Assembly: GCF_000346755.1 (NCBI RefSeq)
Contig: NZ_ANNV01000048.1
Span: 1 to 38,765 of the forward strand
Source of the DNA: Pseudomonas sp. CBZ-4
GTDB taxonomy: Bacteria > Pseudomonadota > Gammaproteobacteria > Pseudomonadales > Pseudomonadaceae
Direction: 5' to 3'
DNA length: 38,765 nucleotides
The translations under genes were made by a program, and so were the position numbers. Below the pieces are notes generated by a model that saw only the letters and a list, made by a program, of their open reading frames with translations, was not told where the DNA came from and did no database searches. The stretch's first letter is position 1, and each line of letters opens with the position of its first letter. Of the stretch, positions 1 to 9,830 are shown one piece after another.

Positions 1-5
1 CCGCT

Positions 6-28
6 ATCGCGGGCAAGCCCGCTCCCAC
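6..28. repeat. REP element, single copy
   Basis: This is an imperfect palindrome with core GCGGGCAAGCCCGCTCCCAC, the REP sequence type scattered between genes in fluorescens-group pseudomonads. It lies about 30 bases beyond the stop of hrpA, so it sits at the 3' end of that transcript. The window edge may hide a partner copy. Confidence 0.85.
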
Positions 29-59
29 AGGGGATTGGGGTTTGGATTTGGGTTGGGCT

Positions 60-3000
60 TCAGGCCTCGACCAGGCTCCATTGCTTGCTCAGGCGCTTGT
101 CGGAAATCGGCACCTTGGTGCCCAACTGCTGGCCAAACAACGACACCCGATATTCCTCCAGCCACCAGCGGTACAACTCCAGCTGCGGGTCGCGCTTGCC
201 TTCCTGGGCGTGTTTTTTCAGGCGGTTTTCGTATTGCGCCCACAGGCCACTGAGTTCGCCACTCCACACCCGGTCCTTCTGCACCTGGCTCGGCAGTTTC
301 TCCAGGCGCAGTTCGATGGCCTTGAGGTAACGCGGCAGTTCCTTGAACCACTGCGCCGGGGTTTCGCGGACAAACCCGGGGTACACCAGGTGGCTCAGTT
401 GCAGCTTGATATCGTTCAAGGCCACGGCCTGGGCCAGGTCGATCTTGCCTTTGAAACGTTTTTGCAGCGCGTGCCAGAGCTTCAGCACTTCCAGGGTCAA
501 GCGCGCCAGGCGCTCGGCGTGTTCGGTCCAGCTGCCACGCTTGCGCTCGGCCAAGGCGGCCAAACCGGCACCATCGCGCGGCAGGCTGGCTTCGCCGTCC
601 AGTACGCAGGTGTCGAGGCTCGCCAGCAGGATATCTTCCACCAGGGCGTCGATGCGCCCCAGTTCGCGGTACATCAGGCCCAGCTCCGTCAGACCAGGCA
701 ATTTGCCACGCAGGAATTTGGCCGGTTCCGCCAGTTGCTGCATCAGCAGGCGTTGCAAGGCGCGGCGATGCTGGAACTCAGCTTCGGCCGCCGTGGAGAA
801 ACGCCCTTCCTTGACCGTGCCGTTTTCTTCCACCAGCGCCGGATAGACCGTCATCGACAGGCCGGCTATCTGCTGTTGCGTCTTTTCGGCGACCGCCGCG
901 AACACCTTGGCCTCCACCGGCTGCTGGCTTTTCGCGGTTTGCGGCACGGCCAACGCGGCTTGGCTGGCTTCGGCGAAGCGCGCGGTCAGCTCGGCCAGGT
1001 CGCGGCCTTCGCCAAGGAACTTGCCTTGGCCGTCGACCACTTCCAGGTTCATCTTCAGGTGGTTGTCCACCTGCTGCGCCGCCTCGGCCCAGGCTTCGTC
1101 GCTCACGCGCGCGCCGGTCATGCGCAACAGCTCACGCCCCAAGGCCTGGGGCAGCGAGCCTTGGCCAAACTCCATACGTTGCAACGCGGCCTTGACGAAA
1201 TCCGGCACCGGCACGAAGTTCTTGCGCAAAGCCTTGGGCAAGTTGCGCACCAGGGCGATGCACTTGGCTTCGATCACCCCCGGCACCAGCCATTCCAGGC
1301 GCTCCGGCGGCAACGCCGGCAACAGCGGCGCCGGCACACGCAGGGTCACGCCGTCACGGGGGTGGTTGGGTTCGAAGTGGTAACTCAAGGCCAGGGCCAG
1401 GTCGCCCAGGTGCAGGGTGTCTGGGTAATGCGCAGCGGTGACTTCACTGGCCTCGCGGGCCAGCACGTCTTCTTCGCGCATGATCAGCAACTGCGGGTCT
1501 TTCTGGCTGTGAATCTTGTACCAGCTGTCAAAGGTCGCGGTCTGGTGGATCTCCGCCGGCAAGCGCGCATCGTAGAAGGCGTACAGGGTTTCTTCATCGG
1601 CGAGGATGTCGCGCCGGCGCGCCTTGGCTTCCAGTTCGTCGAGCTGTTCCAGCAGTTGCTGGTTGGCGGTCAGGCACTTGGCCCGCGACTGGATCTCGCC
1701 GCGCACCAGGCCTTCGCGGATAAACAACTCCCGCGACACCACCGGATCGATCGGCCCGTAATGCACCGGCCGGCGCCCGACCACGATCAGCCCGAACAGG
1801 GTGATCTGCTCAAACGCCACCACTTGGCCGCGTTTCTTCTCCCAATGGGGTTCGAAGTGGTTTTTCTTGATCAAGTGCCCCGCCAACGGCTCGATCCAGT
1901 CAGCATCGATCTTGGCGACCATGCGCGCATACAGCTTGGTGGTTTCCACCAGTTCGGCGGTCATCAGCCATTGCGGGCGCTTCTTGCCGATGCCCGACGA
2001 CGGATGAATCCAGAAACGTCGCTGGCGCGCACCGAGGTAATCGCCGTCTTCGGTCTTCTGGCCGATCTGGCTGAGCAGGCCGGACAGCACCGCCTTGTGC
2101 AGTTTCGGAAAATCCGCCGGCTCTTTGTTGATCGTCAGCTGCATGTCGCGGCAGATCAGGCTGAGCTGGCGATGGGAGTCGCGCCATTCGCGCAGGCGCA
2201 AATAGTTGAGGAAGTTCTTGCGGCACCAGTTGCGCAGCGGGCTGGCGGTCAGTTCCTGGCGCTGCTCTTCAAAGCCGCGCCACAGATTGACCAGGCCGGC
2301 GAAGTCCGAATCCGCGTCTTTCCATTGTGCGTGGGCCTGGTCGGCGGCTTGCTGACGCTCCGGCGGACGCTCGCGCGGGTCCTGGATCGACATGGCGCTG
2401 GCGACGATCAGCACTTCCTGCAAACTGCCGAGCTTGGCCGCTTCCAGCAACATGCGGCCCATGCGCGGGTCCACCGGCAGGCGCGCCAACTGGCGGCCCA
2501 ACGGCGTGAGCTGGCTGTTGCGGTCCACGGCCGAGAGCTCTTGCAGCAGGTTGAAACCGTCGCTGATGGCCTTGCCGTCGGGCGGTTCGATAAACGGGAA
2601 GTCGGTGATTTCGCCCAGGCGCAGGTGCAGCATCTGCAGGATCACGGCGGCGAGGTTGGTGCGCAGGATTTCCGGGTCGGTAAATTCCGGGCGGCCGATA
2701 AAATCTTCTTCGCTGTACAAGCGGATGCAGATCCCCGGCTCGACCCGGCCGCAGCGGCCTTTACGCTGGTTGGCGCTGGCCTGGGAAATCGCCTCGATGG
2801 GCAGGCGCTGCACCTTGGCGCGGTAGCTGTAGCGGCTGATGCGCGCGGTGCCGCTGTCGATCACATAACGGATGCCCGGCACGGTCAGCGAGGTTTCTGC
2901 GACGTTGGTCGCCAGCACCACGCGCCGGCCCGGGTGGGACTGGAAAATCCGCTGCTGCTCGGCCGGCGACAGGCGCGCGTACAGCGGCAGAATCTCGGTG

Positions 3001-3971
3001 TGCTTGAGCTGGGCCTTGCGCAGCATGTCGGCGGCGTCGCGAATCTCGCGCTCGCCCGGCAAGAACACCAGCACGTCGCCAGGGCTGCGGCGTTCGCTGC
3101 GCTCGTAGGCGGCGATTTCATCGAGGGTGGCGAGGATCGCCTGGTCGACGGTGAGGTCGTCCTCGACGCGGTTGCCCTCCTCGTCCTGCTCCAGGGTCAG
3201 CGGGCGGTACCAGGTGTCCACCGGGAAGGTGCGGCCCGACACTTCGACAATCGGCGCATCGTCGAAGTGCTTGGAAAAGCGCTCCAGGTCGATGGTCGCC
3301 GAGGTGATGATGACCTTCAGGTCCGGGCGACGGGGCAGCAGGGTCTTCAGGTAACCCAGCAGGAAGTCGATGTTCAGGCTGCGTTCGTGGGCTTCGTCGA
3401 CGATGATCGTGTCGTAGCGTTCCAGGTAGCGGTCGTTCTGGGTTTCCGCCAGCAGGATGCCGTCGGTCATCAGCTTGATCAGGGTGTTGGAGTCGCTCTG
3501 ATCTTCAAAGCGCACCTGATAGCCAACCAGTGCGCCCAATGGCGTCGCCAACTCTTCGGCGACCCGGCTGGCGACGCTGCGCGCAGCGATCCGGCGCGGC
3601 TGGGTGTGGCCGATCAGGCCGAATTGGCCGCGACCGATTTCCAGGCAGATCTTCGGCAACTGCGTGGTTTTACCCGAACCGGTCTCACCCGCAATGATCA
3701 ACACCTGATGCTTGTTCAGCGCGTCTTTGATTTCATCGCGCTTGGCGGCAATCGGCAGGCTGTCGTCGTAACGAATCACCGGCAGGCTGGCACGGCGCGC
3801 CGTGACCTGGGCGCAGGACGCCTGCATGCGCGCGACCCACTGCGCCAACTTGTCCTCGTCGGGTTTCTTGCGCAGCTCAAGCAACTGCCGACGCAAGCGG
3901 TGGCGGTCGGCGAGCATGGCGTGATCGAGGGTTTTGAGCAGTTGGTCGATAGTGGGCGCTTGGTCAGTCAT
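60..3971 (-). CDS. hrpA: ATP-dependent RNA helicase HrpA (DEAH box)
   Basis: This encodes a 1303-residue DEAH-box RNA helicase, the usual full length of bacterial HrpA, a cytoplasmic enzyme linked to mRNA processing and to rescue of stalled ribosomes. Visible motifs are Walker A GETGSGKT at residues 95-102, DEAH at 192-195, a SAT motif, the ATNVAETSLTVPG motif, and the arginine-finger motif QRKGRCGR of superfamily 2 helicases. The helicase core is followed by the HA2 and OB-fold regions and a long C-terminal DUF3418-type extension that is typical of HrpA rather than the shorter HrpB. The start ATG at 3971 opens with MTDQAPTIDQ. The gene is monocistronic; REP elements flank both ends. No frameshift or missing motif was seen. 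Confidence 0.97.
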   Translation of the reverse strand: MTDQAPTIDQLLKTLDHAMLADRHRLRRQLLELRKKPDEDKLAQWVARMQASCAQVTARRASLPVIRYDDSLPIAAKRDEIKDALNKHQVLIIAGETGSGKTTQLPKICLEIGRGQFGLIGHTQPRRIAARSVASRVAEELATPLGALVGYQVRFEDQSDSNTLIKLMTDGILLAETQNDRYLERYDTIIVDEAHERSLNIDFLLGYLKTLLPRRPDLKVIITSATIDLERFSKHFDDAPIVEVSGRTFPVDTWYRPLTLEQDEEGNRVEDDLTVDQAILATLDEIAAYERSERRSPGDVLVFLPGEREIRDAADMLRKAQLKHTEILPLYARLSPAEQQRIFQSHPGRRVVLATNVAETSLTVPGIRYVIDSGTARISRYSYRAKVQRLPIEAISQASANQRKGRCGRVEPGICIRLYSEEDFIGRPEFTDPEILRTNLAAVILQMLHLRLGEITDFPFIEPPDGKAISDGFNLLQELSAVDRNSQLTPLGRQLARLPVDPRMGRMLLEAAKLGSLQEVLIVASAMSIQDPRERPPERQQAADQAHAQWKDADSDFAGLVNLWRGFEEQRQELTASPLRNWCRKNFLNYLRLREWRDSHRQLSLICRDMQLTINKEPADFPKLHKAVLSGLLSQIGQKTEDGDYLGARQRRFWIHPSSGIGKKRPQWLMTAELVETTKLYARMVAKIDADWIEPLAGHLIKKNHFEPHWEKKRGQVVAFEQITLFGLIVVGRRPVHYGPIDPVVSRELFIREGLVRGEIQSRAKCLTANQQLLEQLDELEAKARRRDILADEETLYAFYDARLPAEIHQTATFDSWYKIHSQKDPQLLIMREEDVLAREASEVTAAHYPDTLHLGDLALALSYHFEPNHPRDGVTLRVPAPLLPALPPERLEWLVPGVIEAKCIALVRNLPKALRKNFVPVPDFVKAALQRMEFGQGSLPQALGRELLRMTGARVSDEAWAEAAQQVDNHLKMNLEVVDGQGKFLGEGRDLAELTARFAEASQAALAVPQTAKSQQPVEAKVFAAVAEKTQQQIAGLSMTVYPALVEENGTVKEGRFSTAAEAEFQHRRALQRLLMQQLAEPAKFLRGKLPGLTELGLMYRELGRIDALVEDILLASLDTCVLDGEASLPRDGAGLAALAERKRGSWTEHAERLARLTLEVLKLWHALQKRFKGKIDLAQAVALNDIKLQLSHLVYPGFVRETPAQWFKELPRYLKAIELRLEKLPSQVQKDRVWSGELSGLWAQYENRLKKHAQEGKRDPQLELYRWWLEEYRVSLFGQQLGTKVPISDKRLSKQWSLVEA

Positions 3972-4093
3972 CAGGTACTTGACGGTTATCTATATAGGCA
4001 CGGCCGGCAAGTGTGGCAGAAAAGCGGCTCGTCTGGCAGGCGCCTGAGTGGCATCGGCGGTAAACCACAAGCAAATGTGGGAGCAACGATCAT

Positions 4094-4195
4094 GTGGGAG
4101 CGGCGGTGCGACGATTCGACTTGCCCGCGATTACGATCTGTCAGCGACACATCTGCCGACTAATACACCGCTATCGCGGGCAAGCCCGCTCCCAC
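4094..4195. repeat. Inverted REP pair (REPIN) between hrpA and aceK
   Basis: Two REP arms in opposite orientation lie about 40 bases apart: a variant arm GTGGGAGCGGCGGTGCGACG continuing to TTGCCCGCGAT (4094-4131), and a standard arm ATCGCGGGCAAGCCCGCTCC (4173-4195). The left arm carries extra bases relative to the standard REP, so the two arms are of different subtype. It occupies most of the 236-base gap between hrpA and aceK, where no gene is visible, and could form a large hairpin downstream of aceK. Confidence 0.8.
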
Positions 4196-4207
4196 AGGGG
4201 GCTCGCG

Positions 4208-5923
4208 TCACACTGGGTCCCTGCGCCGGTATGGGAACACGTCGATCACCTTGCCCGCGCGAATCGCATCCTGCAGGCCTTTCCAGTAGTCGGCGTTGTA
4301 CAGCTCACCGTGCAGTTCATCGAACAACTTGCGCTGGCCGGCATCGGCGAACAGGAACGGCGGGAACTCTTCGGGGAACACATCCAGCGGGCCGATGGAG
4401 TACCAGGGCTCGGAGGCCATCTCGTCCTCGGGGGTGCGCGGCGCGGGGATGTGGCGGAAGTTGGCTTCGGTAAGAAAGCAGATCTCGTCGTAGTCATAGA
4501 ACACCACGCGGCCGTGGCGGGTGACGCCGAAGTTTTTCAGCAGCATGTCGCCGGGGAAGATGTTCGCCGCCGCCAGTTGCTTGATGGCCAGGCCGTAGTC
4601 TTCGAGGGCTTCGCGTACCTGGGCGGGGTTGGCGTTTTCCAGGTAGAGGTTGAGCGGGGTCATGCGCCGCTCGGTCCAGCAGTGGCGGATGAGCACCGTG
4701 TCGCCTTCGACTTCGACGGTGCCAGCGGCGACTTCCAGCAGTTCGGCCAGGCACTCGGGTTCGAATTTGCTCAGCGGGAAACGGAAGTCGGCGAATTCCT
4801 GGGTGTCGGCCATGCGTCCTACGCGGTCGACGCTTTTGACCAGGCGATATTTCTCGATCACCGTGGCGCGGTTGACGTTTTTCGACGGTGAAAAGCGGTC
4901 CTTGATGATCTTGAACACGGTGTTGAAGCCCGGCAGCGTGAACACGCTCATGACCATGCCGCGCACGCCGGGGGCCATGATGAACTGGTCGTCGGTGGTC
5001 GCCAGGTGGTTGATCAGCGCGCGGTAGAACTCCGACTTGCCGTGTTTATAGAAGCCGATGGAGGTGTACAGCTCGGCAATGTGCTTGCCCGGCAGGATGC
5101 GCCGCAGAAAGCCGATGAACTCCGCCGGCACCGGCACGTCGACCATGAAGTAGGAACGGGTAAACGAAAAGATGATCGACACATCGGCTTCGTCGGTGAT
5201 CAACGCGTCGATCTGGATGCCCTGCCCTTCGCGGTGCAGCAGCGGGATCACCAGGGGCCATTGTTCGTCGCGGGTGTAGATGCGTCCTACGAGGTAGGCG
5301 CCTTTATTGCGGTAGAGCACCGAGGAAAACAGCTCGACCTTGAGGTCCGGGTCTTTGCACACCCAGTCCGGCAGGTTCTCGCGCAACTGCGCTTCCAGGC
5401 GGCGCAGGTCGACAGGCAGGTCGGCGTAGGGCTCGCTGAAGCGATAGTCGGCGAAGATCTGCGCCAGCATCGCGGCGATGTTGCCCGCCGGTGCATAGGT
5501 GCGCGTTTGCGCCGCGCGCGCCCGGCGCAGGCTGGGCCGGGTGGTGTGGATGAACATGCAGCCGTCGCTGATCAGGTCATGGCTGAACAGGCCGCAGAAG
5601 ATCGAGTTGTACCAGGTCTCGGACAGTTCATCGTCAAAGCGCAGGTCGATCAGGCCGATGTAGGCGCTTTTCACCAGGGGCCACAGGTCGATGTCCAGCA
5701 ATTCGTCTTCGGCGAAGCTCGCGTGCAGGCGCGTGGTCACTTCGCCGACCTTCTCTTCATACAGGTTGATCCGCGCCGCCGACGCCGCCTGCCCCTGCTG
5801 CCACTGGGCCTTCTCGAAACGCTCGCGGGCACCGTCGGTGATCTGGCGGAAGTGCTCGCGGTAATCGTCGAAGCCATCAAGGATCATCCGGGCGATGGCG
5901 AGGGCGGGCGTGGATGGCGACAT
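4208..5923 (-). CDS. aceK: Isocitrate dehydrogenase kinase/phosphatase
   Basis: AceK phosphorylates and dephosphorylates isocitrate dehydrogenase, setting the split between the TCA cycle and the glyoxylate bypass. The protein is 571 residues, the usual AceK length. It shows the family's ATP-binding region ([20 protein letters not shown] followed by a lysine-rich stretch), the [13 protein letters not shown] segment around the catalytic aspartates, and the [10 protein letters not shown] region near the C terminus. The start ATG at 5923 ([20 protein letters not shown]) agrees with known homologs. In enterobacteria aceK follows aceBA; here it stands alone, as is usual in Pseudomonas. A 390-base non-coding gap lies upstream. 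Confidence 0.97.
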   Translation of the reverse strand: MSPSTPALAIARMILDGFDDYREHFRQITDGARERFEKAQWQQGQAASAARINLYEEKVGEVTTRLHASFAEDELLDIDLWPLVKSAYIGLIDLRFDDELSETWYNSIFCGLFSHDLISDGCMFIHTTRPSLRRARAAQTRTYAPAGNIAAMLAQIFADYRFSEPYADLPVDLRRLEAQLRENLPDWVCKDPDLKVELFSSVLYRNKGAYLVGRIYTRDEQWPLVIPLLHREGQGIQIDALITDEADVSIIFSFTRSYFMVDVPVPAEFIGFLRRILPGKHIAELYTSIGFYKHGKSEFYRALINHLATTDDQFIMAPGVRGMVMSVFTLPGFNTVFKIIKDRFSPSKNVNRATVIEKYRLVKSVDRVGRMADTQEFADFRFPLSKFEPECLAELLEVAAGTVEVEGDTVLIRHCWTERRMTPLNLYLENANPAQVREALEDYGLAIKQLAAANIFPGDMLLKNFGVTRHGRVVFYDYDEICFLTEANFRHIPAPRTPEDEMASEPWYSIGPLDVFPEEFPPFLFADAGQRKLFDELHGELYNADYWKGLQDAIRAGKVIDVFPYRRRDPV

Positions 5924-6313
5924 GCGGGAAACCTCTACGGGTATCTGGAAGCACTGAGCTTAGCCAGTGTAGGAAGGCAGGAGAAGGACGATTTTTCCTG
6001 GCGCGTTGTACAACTTCGTTCATTTCGTACATTTATTTTCAATTTTTTTTATTCGACCAATCGGTCAATAAACGCACCAAAAAGTCGCAGGATGTTTTCT
6101 GCACACCCCTGCAACGGCGCTGTCTGGCGCTGTGCGGGCGAAAAACCCGGCACCGCAACGGCCGACGCCGCTATGTAACCGTCTTGATACACCGTAAGGG
6201 AAACCCTGATTACCTCATTAGTGGCACTTTGCTATACAGCGCGCCCTTTCCCCTCCTAACAAGGCTAAAAGGCCGACCCGGGAACAGGTTCTAATCGCCC
6301 AAGGAGCATTGAG
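5924..6313. other. Non-coding region between divergent aceK and chemotaxis gene
   Basis: I see no convincing gene in these 390 bases. The region is AT-richer near 6030-6070. It must hold the promoters of aceK (minus) and of the chemotaxis gene (plus). A near-palindrome at 6049-6071 is listed separately. A possible minus-10, TATACA, is at 6233-6238 for the plus strand, but no good minus-35 accompanies it. The chemotaxis gene has a clear ribosome binding site, AAGGAG, seven bases before its ATG. Confidence 0.5.
6049..6071. promoter_or_regulatory. Near-palindrome resembling a TetR-type operator
   Basis: The sequence TTATT-C-GACC-AATC-GGTC-AATAA has outer arms TTATT/AATAA and inner arms GACC/GGTC, broken by one extra C on the left. 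GACC-N4-GGTC half-sites are common in operators of TetR-family repressors such as NemR. No TetR gene lies nearby in the window. It is 126 bases upstream of the aceK start and could control aceK or the chemotaxis gene, or be left from a lost gene. Which protein binds is inference. Confidence 0.35.
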
Positions 6314-7939
6314 ATGTCATTGAGGAATATGAGGATCGGCTTGCGTGCGGGTCTGAGTTTTGGGGTTTTGGCCAGCTTGCTGGTGATCGTGGGGATGTTT
6401 GGCCTGGGCCAGATGGCCAAGCTGCGGGAAAGTGCGCTGGTCATCGAGCAATCGTGGATGCCGAGCATCGAGAATATCCACGACAGCGCCGCCTACGTGG
6501 CCAGCATCCGCCTGGAGGCCTTGCGCCTGGCCACCACCGACGAATCGCGGATTCGTGACACCAGCAAAAGCCTGCTCGGCCGCCACCGCAGCGAACTGCA
6601 AGCCCTGCTGCAGCATCACGAAAGCCTGCTCAGCGACGCCGAAGAAGGTGAGAAACTCCAGCAGCTCAAGGTCAACGTGGACGCCTATCTCAGCCTGGTC
6701 GGGCAGATCGTCGCGCTGGTGGACAAGGATCAGCAACAAGACGCTATCGACCTGCTCAACACGCGCCTGGCGCCCCAGGGCGTGATCCTCAGCAAAAGCC
6801 TGGAAGAGCTGATCGTGTTCAACCAGAACGGCGTCGAAGCGGCAGTGGCGTCGGCCGCGCAGATGTATGTGAACGCACAATGGGTGGTCGGCCTGATCAT
6901 CCTGTTCGCGCTGCTGGCCACCCTGGTCCTGGCGTGGCTGCTGACCCGCAGCATCACCGCGCCCCTCGGCCAGGCGCTGAGCGTGGCGCGTACCATCGCC
7001 GCCGGCGACTTGAGCCAGCCCATCGTGGTGCGCGGCAAGGATGAGCCGGCGCACTTGTTGACGGCCCTGGCCACCATGCAGGAACAGCTGCAAACCACCA
7101 TTCGCGGCATCAGCGAATCGGCGCAACAACTGGCCTCGGCCGCCGAAGAAATGAGCTCGGTGATGGAACAGAGCACCCGTGGCCTGCAAGCGCAGAACGA
7201 TGAAATCGAACAGGCCGCGACCGCCGTGACCGAGATGAGCGCCGCCGTGGACGAGGTGGCGGGCAATGCGGTGTCCAGCGCCGAGGCGTCCAAGGCCTCC
7301 GATGAAGACAGCAAGCACGGCCACTACCAGATCAGCGAAACCATCAGCTCGATCCAGAACCTGGTGGACGAAGTGCTCGGCGCCTCCAATAAAGCCGAAG
7401 GCCTGGCGGTGCAGGCGCAAGACATCAGCAAGGTGCTGGAAGTGATCCGCGGCATTGCCGGGCAAACCAACCTGCTGGCGCTGAACGCCGCCATCGAAGC
7501 CGCCCGCGCGGGCGAGGCCGGCCGTGGTTTTGCGGTGGTCGCCGACGAGGTGCGCTCGCTGGCCCAGCGCACCCAGGACTCCACCGAAGAAATCGAGCAG
7601 ATGATCACCGGCATCCAGCAAGGCACCCAGGACACCGTCGGCGCGCTGAACAGCAGTGCCGAACACGCTGGCCAAACCTTGCAACGGGCCAACAGCGCGG
7701 GCAGCGCCCTGGAGAAAATCACCGCAGCCATCTCGCAGATCAGCCAGCGCAACCTGGTGATCGCCAGCGCCGCCGAGCAACAGGCCCTGGTGGCGCGCGA
7801 GGTGGACCGCAGCCTGGTGAACATTCGCGACCTGTCCACCCAGACCGCTGCCGGTGCCACCCAGACCTCGGCGGCCAGCCAGGAACTGTCGCGCCTGGCG
7901 GTAGACCTCAATGGGCTGGTGACGCGGTTTGTCCTGTAA
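6314..7939 (+). CDS. Methyl-accepting chemotaxis protein
   Basis: This is a 541-residue transmembrane chemoreceptor that feeds CheA/CheW. A short cytoplasmic start is followed by TM1 (about residues 13-35) and a periplasmic helical domain of about 155 residues that fits a four-helix-bundle (4HB_MCP) sensor. TM2 (about 192-213, [20 protein letters not shown]) leads into a HAMP domain, then a long coiled-coil signalling domain. The conserved hairpin tip reads [20 protein letters not shown] followed by FAVVADEVR. There is no C-terminal pentapeptide for CheR tethering. The ligand cannot be told from sequence. The ribosome site AAGGAG lies seven bases before the ATG. I found no good sigma-28 promoter upstream, unlike aer. 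Confidence 0.93.
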   Translation: MSLRNMRIGLRAGLSFGVLASLLVIVGMFGLGQMAKLRESALVIEQSWMPSIENIHDSAAYVASIRLEALRLATTDESRIRDTSKSLLGRHRSELQALLQHHESLLSDAEEGEKLQQLKVNVDAYLSLVGQIVALVDKDQQQDAIDLLNTRLAPQGVILSKSLEELIVFNQNGVEAAVASAAQMYVNAQWVVGLIILFALLATLVLAWLLTRSITAPLGQALSVARTIAAGDLSQPIVVRGKDEPAHLLTALATMQEQLQTTIRGISESAQQLASAAEEMSSVMEQSTRGLQAQNDEIEQAATAVTEMSAAVDEVAGNAVSSAEASKASDEDSKHGHYQISETISSIQNLVDEVLGASNKAEGLAVQAQDISKVLEVIRGIAGQTNLLALNAAIEAARAGEAGRGFAVVADEVRSLAQRTQDSTEEIEQMITGIQQGTQDTVGALNSSAEHAGQTLQRANSAGSALEKITAAISQISQRNLVIASAAEQQALVAREVDRSLVNIRDLSTQTAAGATQTSAASQELSRLAVDLNGLVTRFVL

Positions 7940-7991
7940 TCAGTCGAGGTGGCGTGCAACACTCGCCGCCTGATTGATGTAGGAGAACTCC

Positions 7992-8888
7992 GTGAGACCT
8001 GTCGACACCTTGTACCTGCTGGGGCTCGCCGCCATTTGGGGCGCCAGCTTCCTGTTCATGCGCATTATCGCGCCGGAGCTGGGGGCGGTGCCGACCGCGT
8101 TCTTCCGTGTGTCGATTGCGGCCGCAGGGTTGTTGGTAATCCTGGCGGTGATGCGCGTGAAGTGGGATTTCCAGGGCAAGTTCAAGACCGTCCTGTTGCT
8201 GGGCGTGATCAACTCGGGCATCCCGGCGACGATGTACTCGGTGGCCGCCCAGGTGCTGCCGGCGGGTTACTCGGCGATCTTCAACGCCACCACGCCGTTG
8301 ATGGGCGTGTTGATTGGCGGGCTGTTTTTCAGTGAACGCCTTACGCCGTCGAAACTCGTCGGGGTCAGCCTGGGCCTGCTGGGCGTGGGCGTGCTGACCC
8401 GTGCAGGGCCGGTGGCGTTTGACCTGGAGCTGTTGATGGGCGCGCTGGCTTGCCTGGTCGCCACCACCTGTTATGGCTTTGCCGGGTTCCTGGCGCGGCG
8501 CTGGCTGGACCAGCGCGGTGGCTTGGACAGTCGTCTGTCGGCCCTGGGCAGCATGCTCGGCGCCACGCTGTTCCTGCTGCCGCTGTTTGCCTACAGCGCC
8601 ATCAGCCATCCGCCCGCGAGTTGGGGCGGCTGGCCGGTGTGGGGTTCGTTGCTGGGGTTGGGCCTGGTGTGTACGGCGTTGGCCTACGTGTTGTACTTCC
8701 GCTTGCTCACGGCCATCGGGCCAGTGCGGTCGATGACCACCACGTTCTTGATCCCGCCGTTTGGCGTGCTGTGGGGCGCGCTGTTGCTCGGCGAGCCGTT
8801 ATCGATGGCGCACGTGTACGGCGGGTTATTGATTGCCGGCGCGCTGTGGATGGTGTTGCGGCCAGGACGGCTGGCTAAAACCTTGTAG
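7992..8888 (+). CDS. DMT-family (EamA) membrane transporter
   Basis: This is a 298-residue hydrophobic protein with about ten membrane segments in two repeats, the EamA pattern of the drug/metabolite transporter superfamily. The N terminus LYLLGLAAIWGASFLFMRII is the usual first EamA helix, and the second repeat ends with IPPFGVLWGALLLGEPLS, a family signature. These proteins usually export amino acids or other small metabolites; the substrate here is unknown. The start is GTG at 7992, chosen because AGGAG lies six bases upstream. It begins 52 bases after the chemoreceptor stop and may be cotranscribed with it, but no functional link is evident. Confidence 0.88.
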   Translation: MRPVDTLYLLGLAAIWGASFLFMRIIAPELGAVPTAFFRVSIAAAGLLVILAVMRVKWDFQGKFKTVLLLGVINSGIPATMYSVAAQVLPAGYSAIFNATTPLMGVLIGGLFFSERLTPSKLVGVSLGLLGVGVLTRAGPVAFDLELLMGALACLVATTCYGFAGFLARRWLDQRGGLDSRLSALGSMLGATLFLLPLFAYSAISHPPASWGGWPVWGSLLGLGLVCTALAYVLYFRLLTAIGPVRSMTTTFLIPPFGVLWGALLLGEPLSMAHVYGGLLIAGALWMVLRPGRLAKTL

Positions 8889-8931
8889 GACGACTACCGG
8901 AGTTTTCATGTGTCGCCTGTAGGACGGCCGC

Positions 8932-8937
8932 TATAAT
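8932..8937 (+). promoter_or_regulatory. Candidate minus-10 box for the CPBP protease gene
   Basis: A perfect TATAAT lies 28 bases before the ATG at 8966, giving a predicted leader of about 20 bases. No convincing minus-35 hexamer sits 16-18 bases upstream. The nonamer TGTAGGACG occurs twice just upstream (8884 and 8918). Confidence 0.4.
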
Positions 8938-8965
8938 GCCGCCCAGATTTTTCCAAGGATTTCCC

Positions 8966-9757
8966 ATGCTCGCACTGCCCTGGCTGTACCTGGCGCTTCT
9001 TTCCATTGGCTACGTATTGGCCCTGATCTATGGGCAATTGGGCCTGCTCGCCGGCATCTCGGTCGCCCTGTTGTTGCTGGCCGGGTATGCCGTGCGCCAG
9101 CAGCGCACCCCTGGGGCGCGCTACCTCGGCCACGGCTTCTTTATCGTGCTGGCCCTGGGCCTCGCGATGCACTGGCTGCCGGGTTTCTACAATGGGCGCG
9201 GTATTGCCCCGCAACGGTTTACCACCGACGCCGTGCCCTTCTCGATGTATCTGAACCAGGACAAGCCGCTGATCGGCTTCTGGCTGCTGCTGGCCTGCCC
9301 GTGGATCGTGGCGCGCCGTTCGTTGCGCCTGTCGATCTGCGTCTCCGCGCTGGCCTTGAGCTTGACCGCCGTGGCCGCGCTGGGTGGTGCCGCGTTGCTG
9401 GGCATGATCAGTTGGGCGCCGAAATGGCCCGAACAGGCGTGGCTGTGGGTGTTGAACAATCTGCTTCTTGTCACCCTGGTGGAAGAAGCGCTGTTCCGTG
9501 GCTACGTCCAGGGTGGGCTGAGCCAGCGTTTCAAACAGCTGCCCTACGGTGACAATCTCGCGCTGCTGCTGGCCTCGCTGCTGTTCGGCCTGGTGCACCT
9601 GGGCGCGGGTTGGCAGTGGGTGCTGCTGGCGAGCATCGCCGGGGTCGGTTATGGCCTGGCGTATCGCTTCGGCGGCTTGGGCGCGGCGGTTGCCACGCAC
9701 TTCGGCTTGAATCTGCTTCACTTCGGCTTGTTTACGTACCCGATGCTGGCCGGTTGA
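8966..9757 (+). CDS. CPBP-family intramembrane metalloprotease
   Basis: This is a 263-residue membrane protein of the CPBP (CAAX protease and bacteriocin-processing, formerly Abi) family. The three catalytic motifs are visible: EE-x3-R (LVEEALFRGY, Glu173-Glu174 and Arg178), F-x3-H (FGLVH, Phe207 and His211) and the final HFGLN with His245. These residues bind zinc or act in catalysis inside the membrane in related Rce1-type enzymes. About eight hydrophobic segments surround them. The start at 8966 is preferred to an upstream in-frame ATG at 8936 because AAGGA precedes it at a proper distance and the protein then opens with its first membrane helix. The substrate is unknown. Confidence 0.9.
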   Translation: MLALPWLYLALLSIGYVLALIYGQLGLLAGISVALLLLAGYAVRQQRTPGARYLGHGFFIVLALGLAMHWLPGFYNGRGIAPQRFTTDAVPFSMYLNQDKPLIGFWLLLACPWIVARRSLRLSICVSALALSLTAVAALGGAALLGMISWAPKWPEQAWLWVLNNLLLVTLVEEALFRGYVQGGLSQRFKQLPYGDNLALLLASLLFGLVHLGAGWQWVLLASIAGVGYGLAYRFGGLGAAVATHFGLNLLHFGLFTYPMLAG

Positions 9758-9774
9758 TTGTTGCAAAAATAAGT

Positions 9775-9801
9775 TAAATAAACCCCTGCCCGTGCCGATA
9801 A
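9775..9801 (+). promoter_or_regulatory. Sigma-28 (FliA) promoter of aer
   Basis: TAAA at 9775-9778 and GCCGATAA at 9794-9801 are separated by exactly 15 bases, an exact match to the flagellar/chemotaxis sigma-28 consensus TAAA-N15-GCCGATAA. It lies 29 bases before the aer start codon and places aer in the motility regulon. Confidence 0.88.
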
Positions 9802-9830
9802 CCCCTGAAAGCCTTGCGGATTGAACAATC

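Noticed and set aside
42..4163. A very long plus-strand reading frame opposite hrpA
   Set aside because: It is a mirror of the high-GC hrpA codons: the protein is His/Gln/Arg-rich without domains, while the minus strand encodes a complete helicase.
6138..6165. Sigma-28 promoter before the first chemoreceptor gene
   Set aside because: GCCGACGC with AAAA 15 bases upstream is a poor match to TAAA-N15-GCCGATAA and lies about 160 bases from the start codon.
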